This document shows positions 30,605 to 37,555 of a stretch of 37,555 nt of DNA, one piece after another. Position 1 is the stretch's first letter; each line of letters opens with the position of its first letter. Under the pieces are notes generated by a model. That model was given only the letters and a program-made list of their open reading frames with translations. It was not told the DNA's origin and ran no database searches. The translations under genes and the position numbers were made by a program. This DNA comes from Mycoplasmopsis felifaucium ATCC 43428 (lineage in GTDB: Bacteria; Bacillota_I; Bacilli_A; Mycoplasmatales; Metamycoplasmataceae), in assembly GCF_000687775.1 (NCBI RefSeq), contig NZ_JHXS01000009.1:1-37555 (forward strand), written 5' to 3'.

Positions 30605-32397
30605 TATTCACCTCCATTTTCTTGTGCTTCATAGATGCTTCTATAAATATCATTATTTTGAACTAAATATTCGTGAGAACCTTCTTCAGAAATAGATCCA
30701 TTATCTAAAACAACTATTTTATCGCATTCTTTGATTGAATTAATTCTTTGTGAAACTATAACAACCGTCATATCTTGGCAGTATTTTTTAAGGTTTTCTC
30801 TAATTGATTTATCTGTTTTATTATCTAAAGCACTCAGAGCATCATCAAAAATTAATATTTTTGGTTTTTTAATAATAGCTTGAGCAATTGCTAATCTTTG
30901 TTTTTGACCACCTGATAGATTTGTTCCTCTTTGAGAAATAATATGGTCTAGTTTATCTTCATAGTTGTAAATGAAATTTGAACAAGATAATTTAATTGCT
31001 TCATCTATATCATGAATTGAGTATTTTGAAAGCCCAAAGGTAATATTTGATTTAATAGTGCCACTTAAAATAATTGGTTTTTGGAAAACTGTTGTCATAT
31101 TAGAGTATAAGTTTTCAGTGTCAATATCATTAATATCGATGTTATCTATTAATATTTTACTATCGGGATTTTCAATCTTGTATTCTTTTGTAATTAGTCT
31201 TATCAAAGTACTTTTACCACATCCTGTTTTACCGATAATACCTATTGATTGACCTTTTGGTATTTCGAACGATATATTTTTAAGTATTTCTTGCCCTTCA
31301 TTATAACCAAATGAAAGATTTCTAATTGAGATACTTCCGTTTGTAATTTTATTTTTAGATTCAACTACTGGAATATCGGTTTTAATGTTTAAGATTTCAT
31401 TAACTCTTTTGGCAGAAATATTTGACCTAAATAGCTTATTTAAAGTAAATAAAGTAGTATAAATTCCCATTGAAATCATTGACATATATGATGTAAATTG
31501 ATAGATATCAGCTACTAAAAGTCTAATTTTTGCATTGTTATTAAAATAATTAATTAAAATTGCAACTATACAAAATAGAATAATATTTCCAATTAATACA
31601 ATTAAATCAATTAGTGGTCAAGCAATTGAATCGTTTTTTGCTGCTTTTTTAGAAGTATTTGTTAAGTTTGAACTTGTTATTCTAAAACGTTCAAATTGGC
31701 GGTTTTCTAAGTTATAAGATTTAATTAATGAAATGGCATTAATGTCTTCTTTTGAAACTTGGTTAACTAAATCGAGCATTCTGTTTTCTTTTCTATATAG
31801 TGGAAATAATTTATAAATTGCAAAAACAGCCGCCAAAACAATAAATGGAATGATTACAGCAACACTTATTGAAAGTCATAAATTAGTTATTAAAGCGAAT
31901 GCTAAGCCTCAAATTACGAAGAAAGGAGATATAAACATTCCACGACATAAAATAAAAAAACCATCTCCAATTTTATTTATATCATTTGAAAATCTGGTGA
32001 TTAATGTTGAAACTGTTATTCTATCAATATTTTTTCTAGATAGAGTTAAAAGATGATTGAATAAAATTTTTCTAATGTGATAAATTCCGTATATTTTAGT
32101 ATAAACAGTTAGTAAACCCGAAAAATAAGCTACTAAAACTAATAAAACTGCAACACTAAAAGTTATACCAATAATTACTCCAAGTGCCTGATTCGGGTTA
32201 TAGACACCAATTCTTCATTCGGGATTTATAAAGTAAACTTCAATCGAATCACTATTATTTGATGCTAAGAACGAAACTAATTGTTTAGAAATTGTTGGTA
32301 TAGTCATACTAAGAAAAGGTTGAATAATGCTCAAAATAATTGCAAAAATCCCCATCAGCTTAATTTTTCTTGGAAGCAAAGATAACATTTTTCACAT
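30604..32397 (-). CDS. ABC exporter half-transporter, subunit with the degenerate Walker B/H-loop
   Basis: A 597-residue half-transporter, first gene of the pair. It has an N-terminal exporter membrane domain (start MWKMLSLLPRKIKLMGIFAI), then the ATPase with Walker A IGKTGCGKSTLIRLI, signature LSGGQKQRLAIAQ, Walker B ILIFDDALSALD and switch VSQRINSI. Asp replaces the catalytic Glu and Gln replaces the switch His, the marks of the non-hydrolysing site of heterodimeric exporters. The start is the ATG at 32395-32397 after GGAAGGAGGTTTT; the second codon is TGA (Trp). It pairs with the gene at 28772-30604. The promoter must lie in the divergent region up to deoB. Confidence 0.93.
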
Positions 32398-32656
32398 AAA
32401 ACCTCCTTCCTGAATTAATATCATTTAATTATATAATTATTTTTTATGTTTATTATTGCGATAATAAATCGTTATTTTAGACATAAACTTCTGTTTTACA
32501 GCGTTTTTATTGTTTAACGTTAAATGATTTGCCTATAATTTATTTAATGTAATTACAGATATAAACCTTATAATTTTTTATTTGTATTAAAACATTATTT
32601 TTTTATATTGTTGTAAAATGTTTATATAAATATTATTTATGACTATAAGGAGAATT
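32398..32656. promoter_or_regulatory. Divergent promoter region between the ABC exporter and deoB
   Basis: This 259-nt AT-rich gap, the longest in the window, contains no open frame of note. CTGTTTTACAG (32491-32501) is a palindrome-like element also found at 17193-17203. ATAAGGAGAATT precedes deoB. I see no riboswitch. Confidence 0.35.
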
Positions 32657-33844
32657 ATGGCTAAATTTAAAAGAATTTTCATGATCGTTACAGATGGGCT
32701 TGGTATAGGCCCTGATAAAGATCAAAAAAGATTTGGTGATGCTGGTGCAAACACAATTTATTCAGCGTCATTAAGTCCAATGTTCTTCATCGATACATGA
32801 AAAAAATTAGGCATTGGTAATATAGCTCAATTAGATGGTAATTACCACGTAAAAGACCAAAAAGGTTATACAGCAAGAGTACAAGAAGTTTCAAATGCTA
32901 AAGATACATTAGCTGGCCACTGAGAAATGATGGGTATCAAAACTGAAGTTCCATTCCCTACATTTGCTGAAAATGGCTTCCCATCAGACTTAATCGCTGA
33001 ATTAGAAAAAGCATTCGATGGAAGAAAAATTGTATGTAACAAAGCTGGATCGGGTACAGAAATTATTGATGAATATGCTGAGGACCAAAAACAAAATGGT
33101 TCAATTATTGTTTATACATCAAATGACTCAGTTCTTCAAATTGCAGCACACGAAGAATGAATCGGATTAGAAAACCTTTACAAATACGGTAAAGAAGCTA
33201 GAAGAATTTGTTCATCAAAACCAGAATGAAACGTTGGCCGTATTATTGTTAGACCATTTGTTGGTGAAAACGGTAAATATACAAGAACATTCAATAGACA
33301 TGACTACGCAAATAAACCAGAACCTATGATTTTAAATAAACTTCAAGAAGCTGGTATTGAAGTTATTGGTATTGGTAAAATTAACGATATCTTTGTTGGT
33401 CAAGGTATTTCAAAAGCTATTCATTCAGATGGTGATGCTGACGGTATGGATAAAACAATTGAGCTCGCAATGGAACAATCAGAAAATAAATTTATTTTCA
33501 CAAACCTTGTTCAATTTGACTCACACTACGGACACCGTAGAAATGTTGACGGATACGCTTCAAATATAGCAACATTAGATCAAAAATTAGGTAAATTAAT
33601 TCAAGCTATGAGAGAAGATGACCTGCTAATTATGACAAGCGACCACGGTAATGATCCTGCATATCCAGGTTTCAACCACACACGTGAAATGTTACCATTA
33701 ACAGTATTCTCAAAAATGTTCAAAGAACCAAGAACACTTGCAGATGTTAGAGGTTTAGGTACTTCAGGTAATATCGTCGCAAGAAACTTCGGAGTTCCTA
33801 TCGTTGAACTTACGGGTGATGACATTTTTGATAAATTAGTTTAA
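32657..33844 (+). CDS. deoB: Phosphopentomutase
   Basis: DeoB interconverts ribose 1-phosphate (or deoxyribose 1-phosphate) and the 5-phosphate, feeding nucleoside sugars into glycolysis. The 395-residue alkaline-phosphatase-fold protein has the metal and nucleophile blocks [82 protein letters not shown] and [22 protein letters not shown] and the RTFNRHDYA block are specific to DeoB against GpmI-type mutases. The ATG at 32657 follows AAGGAGAATT. Monocistronic, with a strong terminator. It fits the scavenging of host nucleosides. Confidence 0.96.
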
Positions 33845-33850
33845 TTATTT

Positions 33851-33878
33851 AAAAGGAGCTATCTCCTTTTATTTTTTA
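33851..33878 (+). terminator. Terminator of deoB
   Basis: AAAAGGAG/CTCCTTTT, an 8-bp stem with loop CTAT, followed by a T-rich run. Confidence 0.9.
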
Positions 33879-33923
33879 TTATGAGACTTAATAATATAAA
33901 ATAATATTACTAAATGAGGTAAT

Positions 33924-34760
33924 ATGAATTTCACACAGGAAATTAAAAACGAAATTTTCCAAAAAAAGAAAACTTCCAATGAAGAAATTATAGAATTTCT
34001 AAGAGGTTTTATTTATGCCAAAGCCTATATTGAAGGTGGAAAAATTAAATTAAGAATTAATGATCAAGGGACTAAAAACTTAATTGTCAAGTATTTAATT
34101 AAGCTTGGTATTAAACTTTTGATCGTCAACATGCAAATAGTGTTTAATCTTTCTGATTTTGATTTAACTGAAAAATTTACTAACCCTTCTGCATTCTATC
34201 AAGGTGTTTTTTCTGGCTCTGGTTCAATCAATAATCTAGATAAAAGTTCATATCATTTACAACTTTCCTCGAATTACAAAAATTTCATTGACATAATTAT
34301 GAATAAACTTAATGAATATGACTTTGAATTTAATAAAATACAGCATCAAAACAGGTTTTTAATTTATATCAAAAAGTATGAAAAGATATGTGACTTTTTA
34401 AAAGCCATAATGGCTTCAAATTCATTATTCATTTTTATGGAAAATACTATAAACAGAGACTTTAATAACAATATTAATCGTTTAAATAACATAGATTTTT
34501 CAAATATTCAAAAGTCTGTTAATGCTAACCAATCTCATATAAAAAATATTAATTTTGTTTTTAGTAATAATTTAACATCGTTATTTAAAAATCAACAAAT
34601 AGATGCATTCAATATTCTGTTAGATAACCCCGAAAGTAGCTTAAATTCACTTGTAGATATTTATAATAATTCTCACTTAAAACCAATTTCAAAAAGTGGT
34701 CTCTATCATTGGCTAAATAAGCTGTCTGAGATAGTAAAAAAACATTCTAATATTAAGTAA
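33924..34760 (+). CDS. whiA: WhiA-like DNA-binding protein
   Basis: A 278-residue protein. The start MNFTQEIKNEIFQKK and the segment EFLRGFIYAKAYIEGGK fit the WhiA N-terminal domain. A LAGLIDADG-like middle part (SAFYQGVFSGSGSIN) has lost the catalytic acids, and the C-terminal helix-turn-helix region holds ENTINRDFNNNINRLNN and SLVDIYNNSHLKPISKSGLY, as in WhiA. In walled bacteria WhiA influences division and sporulation; in mollicutes it is retained and has been linked to ribosomal gene control, which is suggestive given the ribosomal genes 1.5 kb downstream. GAGGTAAT lies before the ATG. Confidence 0.88.
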   Translation: MNFTQEIKNEIFQKKKTSNEEIIEFLRGFIYAKAYIEGGKIKLRINDQGTKNLIVKYLIKLGIKLLIVNMQIVFNLSDFDLTEKFTNPSAFYQGVFSGSGSINNLDKSSYHLQLSSNYKNFIDIIMNKLNEYDFEFNKIQHQNRFLIYIKKYEKICDFLKAIMASNSLFIFMENTINRDFNNNINRLNNIDFSNIQKSVNANQSHIKNINFVFSNNLTSLFKNQQIDAFNILLDNPESSLNSLVDIYNNSHLKPISKSGLYHWLNKLSEIVKKHSNIK

Positions 34761-34782
34761 TTTAATACTTAATATTTTTTTA
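34749..34782 (+). terminator. Terminator of whiA
   Basis: AATATTAAGTA pairs with TACTTAATATT around a 6-nt loop, followed by T7. The whiA stop codon lies in the hairpin. Confidence 0.85.
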
Positions 34783-34786
34783 TTAA

Positions 34787-34792
34787 TATAAT
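34787..34792 (+). promoter_or_regulatory. -10 box of holA (leaderless)
   Basis: TATAAT ends 6 nt before the holA ATG and no ribosome site is present, so transcription must begin at or very near the start codon. Confidence 0.6.
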
Positions 34793-34798
34793 AAAGAT

Positions 34799-35758
34799 AT
34801 GTATTTTATTTATGGACCTGAAAAATATACTATAGAGTATGAAATTAATAAAATTAAGGATGCGAATTCTTCTTTAAATGTTTCATTATATGATTTTTCT
34901 GAATCTAAAGACATAAATAATTTTATTTCATCAATTCAAAGTCACACGTTGTTTGATTCTAAAAAACTTTATATTATTGAAAATTTACCTTTTTTTGAGA
35001 AATCAGTAGCAAAGACTGATTTAAGTGTAGCTAACGAACTTATTAATTCTTTACTATCAAATAATATTGATGAGTTTGTCTTTATTAACAGTAAAATAGA
35101 GTCAAAAGTCAAAATATCTAAAAATAAATTTACAGATGATTTTTTTGCTAAAATGCCTAATTTAAAGGTTATTTATGCAGAATTAATAAAACAAAATGAA
35201 CTTGAAAAAATAGTAAGAAATATGTCCAAAAAATATAATTGTAATATTTATGATGATGCTCTAAGATTACTACTTTTAAAAGTTAACAATAATTTATTTT
35301 TAGCTGAAAAAGAACTATTTAAACTCTCAAAAGAGAATAAAAATATTACAGCTAAAATGGTTGATGTAAGTGTTGAAGAAACCATTTCAGATGATGCTTT
35401 TGGTTTTATAAATTCTTTTGAAACGGCAAATCTAAGTTTAATATGAAAAAAATATAAAGATAAAATAATTGAAAATTCCGAAATATCCTTATTGATAGGC
35501 CAATTAAGCCAAGCTTTAATTTTAGCTAACCAAATTTATTCTTATAAACAATGTAACAAAAGTATTGACGATTTAGCTAAGGATCTAAATATAAATCCAT
35601 ATAGAGTTAAAAAAATTTCATTTCTGCTAAATAAGTTAGGGATTTTAAGAGTCAAAAAAATGATTTTATCCTTAGCTTCTTTAGATAAAGGTATCAAGGA
35701 AGGTAAAATTGATGATAAGCACGGCTTTGAAAGGTTTTTGATTAAATTCTTTTATTAA
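34799..35758 (+). CDS. holA: DNA polymerase III subunit delta
   Basis: The clamp-loader delta subunit opens the beta clamp. The 319-residue protein begins MYFIYGPEKYTIEYEINKI, the typical delta opening where the Walker A of AAA+ relatives is lost, and continues with NFISSIQSHTLFDSKKLYII, a conserved block. The middle ELEKIVRNMSKKYNCNIYDD and LFLAEKELFKLS segment and the C-terminal helical collar (LSQALILANQIYSYKQ, NPYRVKKISFLL) are in order. One TGA-coded Trp (LIWKKYK). It precedes the rnpB gene. Divergent in sequence, as usual for this family, but the architecture is clear. Confidence 0.88.
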
Positions 35759-35783
35759 TTAATATGAAAGTATTAAAATAATT

Positions 35784-36060
35784 ATGCATTGGCTAACAGC
35801 TGCTTTTTAAGTAGAGGAAAGTCCACGCTAACACAATCTGCGATGATTGTAGTGTTCATGCTAGGTCCAATAAACCTAGGCTTAGACGACTAGTGCCACA
35901 GAGACGAGAATTGTGAAACGCGGTAAACTCCATGAGTTAGAAACCCAAATTTTGGTAGGGGAACTTTTGAACGGGAAATGAACCGAACGAGAGAATCTAA
36001 AATAGATTAGATAAATTGTTAGCACCTATTTTTAGGTACAAAACGTGGCTTATAGATGCA
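35784..36060 (+). ncRNA. rnpB: RNase P RNA (rnpB)
   Basis: The catalytic RNA that matures tRNA 5' ends. Universal segments are present in order: the P4 5' strand GAGGAAAGTCCACGC (about 35813-35827), ACAGAGACGAG (about 35898), GAAACGCGGTAAACTCC, TAGGGGAACTTTTG, and the P4 3' strand with ACAAAACGTGGCTTAT close to the end. The 5' TGCAT and 3' ATGCA ends pair as P1. The length of about 277 nt is on the short side, compatible with B-type mollicute RNAs. Ends are estimated to within a few bases. Confidence 0.95.
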
Positions 36061-36084
36061 CGTCCGCTATTGCGGATGTTTTTT
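36061..36084 (+). terminator. Terminator of rnpB
   Basis: CGTCCGC/GCGGATG stem (one G-T pair), loop TATT, T6. Confidence 0.85.
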
Positions 36085-36183
36085 ATTGTTTTTTAAATAA
36101 TATGATAATATTAATTTACTAATATTTTTAAAAGTGTTAGTCAAATTAGTGCATTATTTATTATTAGAAAATTCTTTTTACTA

Positions 36184-36189
36184 TATAAT
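36184..36189 (+). promoter_or_regulatory. -10 box of the rplM-rpsI operon
   Basis: TATAAT 52 nt before the rplM ATG. AAAAAGGAG is the ribosome site. Confidence 0.5.
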
Positions 36190-36241
36190 AAATAAGTATT
36201 TATACACCTTAATTTCAAATTAACAAAAAGGAGAACACAAC

Positions 36242-36676
36242 ATGAGACAAACTACAATCGTTAATCGTGATAAAGCTAATAAAAAGTGATATGTTGTTGA
36301 TGCTGAAGGTCAAGTTTTAGGCCGTTTAGCTGCTTTTGTTGCTTCTGTTTTAAGAGGTAAAACAAAACCAACATTTACACCAAATGCAGATATGGGTGAT
36401 AATGTTATTGTTATCAACGCTGAAAAAGCAATTTTAACTGCAAATAAAGAAGAAGATAAAATCTACTACCACCACTCAGGTTACCCAGGTGGACTTAAAC
36501 AAATTACAGCTGCAAAATTAAGAGCTAAAAAACCTACTGCATTAGTAGAAAAAGCTGTTTTTGGTATGCTTCCACATACAAAATTAGGAAACAAACAACG
36601 TAGAAACTTATTCGTTGTTGCTGGTCCAGAACACAAATTTACTGCACAAAAACCAGAAAGTTTAGAGGTAAGATAA
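36242..36676 (+). CDS. rplM: 50S ribosomal protein L13
   Basis: A 144-residue protein of usual length. Family blocks: [69 protein letters not shown] and [20 protein letters not shown]13 is one of the first proteins to bind 23S rRNA. Two bases (a single base after the stop codon) separate it from rpsI, its standard operon partner. One Trp is coded by TGA near the start. Confidence 0.98.
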
Positions 36677-36677
36677 T

Positions 36678-37085
36678 ATGGCTACAAAGAAAAATACAAC
36701 AGTTGAATACCGTGGATTAGGTCGTCGTAAATCATCTACAGCTAGAGTTATTTTAAGACCTGGTAAAGGTAAATTTGTAATTAATCATAGAGAAGCTAAA
36801 GCTTACTTATTATCTGATTTATACATTCAAGACGCTGAACAACCATTAACATTAACTGAAACAAAAGGTCAATTCGACATTACAGTTAACGTTAGAGGTG
36901 GTGGTTTAAGCGGTCAAGCAGGCGCAATTCGTTTAGGTATTGCTCGTGCATTATTATTAGCTAACGCAGACTACAGAGCAAAACTTAAACCAGCAGGTAT
37001 GTTAACTCGTGATGCACGTGTTGTTGAACGTAAAAAACCTGGTTTGAACAAAGCTCGTCGTGCTCGTCAATTCTCAAAACGTTAA
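36678..37085 (+). CDS. rpsI: 30S ribosomal protein S9
   Basis: A 135-residue protein with the family blocks [45 protein letters not shown]-type [19 protein letters not shown] and the basic C-terminus RRARQFSKR, whose last Arg contacts the P-site tRNA. It is the second gene of the rplM-rpsI operon; the ATG is just after the rplM stop with GAGGTAAG inside rplM. Confidence 0.98.
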   Translation: MATKKNTTVEYRGLGRRKSSTARVILRPGKGKFVINHREAKAYLLSDLYIQDAEQPLTLTETKGQFDITVNVRGGGLSGQAGAIRLGIARALLLANADYRAKLKPAGMLTRDARVVERKKPGLNKARRARQFSKR

Positions 37086-37120
37086 TTTGAAAAAATATTT
37101 GGTTTTTTAAATCGCCTTGT

Positions 37121-37126
37121 TATAAT
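37121..37126 (+). promoter_or_regulatory. -10 box of tRNA-Ile inside an inverted repeat
   Basis: TATAAT 17 nt before the tRNA, framed by AATCGCC (37110-37116) and GGCGATT (37133-37139). The arms could form a stem containing the -10, or weakly terminate rpsI, although no T run follows. Confidence 0.45.
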
Positions 37127-37143
37127 AGTATAGGCGATTATAT

Positions 37144-37220
37144 GCGAGCGTAGCTCAGCTGGTTAGAGCACACGACTGATAATCGTGAGGTCGATGGTTC
37201 AAGTCCATTCGTTCGCACCA
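37144..37220 (+). tRNA. tRNA-Ile(GAT)
   Basis: A 77-nt tRNA including the encoded CCA. The acceptor stem GCGAGCG pairs with CGTTCGC, with a G-T. The anticodon stem CACGA/TCGTG encloses the loop CTGATAA, so the anticodon is GAT. The D-arm GCTCAGCTGGTTAGAGC and the T-loop TTCAAGT are standard. Confidence 0.97.
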
Positions 37221-37238
37221 TTTATCGATAGATACCAG

Positions 37239-37260
37239 TCCCTCGTTAGAGGGATTTTTT
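37239..37260 (+). terminator. Terminator of tRNA-Ile
   Basis: TCCCTC/GAGGGA stem, loop GTTA, followed by T6. Confidence 0.9.
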
Positions 37261-37268
37261 ATTTATTC

Positions 37269-37311
37269 ATTATAAAAGTGAGGTTCCAAAATTGAACCCC
37301 ACTTTTATAAT
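37269..37311. repeat. Long hairpin, possible end of an insertion sequence
   Basis: An 18-bp inverted repeat (37269-37286 and 37294-37311) with one mismatch and a 7-nt loop CAAAATT. It is much longer than the terminators here and lies between the tRNA-Ile terminator and an open gene. It may block read-through into a mobile element. Confidence 0.6.
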
Positions 37312-37365
37312 TTTTGCCCTAAAATATAAATATAAAAACCAAATAGAAAGGGCAATATAATTATA

Positions 37366-37555
37366 ATGAAATTTAAAAGTTTAAACAATGTTTACTGTAT
37401 CGAAACAACAGTAAAACACTCATACAATAGCCAAATAAAATATAGATCTAAACACATTCACGTTTACATTAATGATTCTGAAAAAGACTTAGAATACGCA
37501 AATCAAATATTTTATAGGAACAGATTAAAGGTTCATTTTAATCATATTTCTATAA
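37366..37555 (+). CDS. Start of an unknown open gene, possibly an IS transposase (3' end outside window)
   Basis: Open from the ATG at 37366 to the window edge, 63 codons, beginning MKFKSLNNVYCIETTVKHS and continuing with KHIHVYINDSEKDLEYANQ. It is Lys, Asn and Tyr rich. An IS1634/IS4-type transposase is suggested by the setting (next to a tRNA gene, and behind a long hairpin and a second inverted repeat TTGCCCT/AGGGCAA at 37314-37320 and 37349-37355), but no catalytic DDE part is visible. I do not recognise it securely. No TGA codon occurs in the visible part. Confidence 0.4.
   Translation, partial: MKFKSLNNVYCIETTVKHSYNSQIKYRSKHIHVYINDSEKDLEYANQIFYRNRLKVHFNHISI

Noticed and set aside
32657-33844. 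Cofactor-independent phosphoglycerate mutase (gpmI) for the alkaline-phosphatase-fold gene
   Set aside because: The DTLAGHWEMMG and RTFNRHDYA blocks and the 395-residue length fit DeoB, not the roughly 510-residue GpmI.
33924-34760. LAGLIDADG homing endonuclease
   Set aside because: Catalytic acids are missing and the C-terminal helix-turn-helix matches WhiA.
1-37555. CRISPR array, prophage or toxin-antitoxin module
   Set aside because: No regularly spaced direct repeats, phage structural genes or paired small genes of those kinds were found.

Overview
The window comes from a mollicute (Mycoplasma in the broad sense, most like the hominis/synoviae/bovis side of the group). The DNA is very AT-rich, and nearly every long gene is readable only if TGA is read as tryptophan (genetic code 4). 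Read that way, recO, asnS, the two DHH genes, uvrD, both ABC exporters, deoB and the surface-protein genes become full length. The gene set is a reduced one with lipobox lipoproteins. I cannot name the species from sequence alone. No stretch longer than about 260 bases lacks a gene.

Layout. (1) 1-528: the 3' end of a type I restriction specificity gene (hsdS), cut by the window edge. (2) 580-7270, minus strand: an operon asp23-like, fakA, plsX, rnc, smc, with rnc frameshifted between its catalytic and RNA-binding domains. (3) 7356-10154, plus: recO and two tandem DHH phosphoesterases. (4) 10357-11733, plus: an acid-phosphatase-type lipoprotein whose promoter carries a (TA)10 tract. (5) 11834-17041, minus: a tightly overlapping five-gene operon made of an ABC-2-like permease with a very large outside domain, its ATPase, and three small secreted or lipid-anchored proteins that I find to be divergent paralogues. 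This is the best candidate in the window for an undescribed system. (6) 17188-17916, minus: a PQ-loop (SWEET-like) membrane protein. (7) 18147-25084, plus: asnS, a family-2-like glycosyltransferase, an RDD-like membrane protein, uvrD/pcrA and a membrane protein with a possible degenerate EAL-like C-terminus. (8) 25124-27184, plus: a DegV fatty-acid-binding protein, a tail-anchored unknown and tRNA-Leu(AAG). (9) 27270-32397, minus: a DUF2130 protein and a heterodimeric ABC exporter. (10) 32657-37220, plus: deoB, whiA, holA, rnpB, rplM-rpsI and tRNA-Ile(GAT). (11) 37269-37555: a long hairpin followed by the start of an open gene that may be an insertion-sequence transposase.

How the parts fit. 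fakA and plsX in one operon and the DegV protein elsewhere form the exogenous fatty-acid uptake route (FakB binds, FakA phosphorylates, PlsX exchanges acyl-phosphate and acyl-ACP), as expected of an organism that takes lipids from its host. deoB, the DHH proteins and the P4-type phosphatase fit nucleotide and nucleoside salvage. The lipoproteins, the hsdS fragment and the possible IS element are the accessory part; the rest is housekeeping. Hairpin terminators with T tails close most transcription units, and recO and holA look leaderless.
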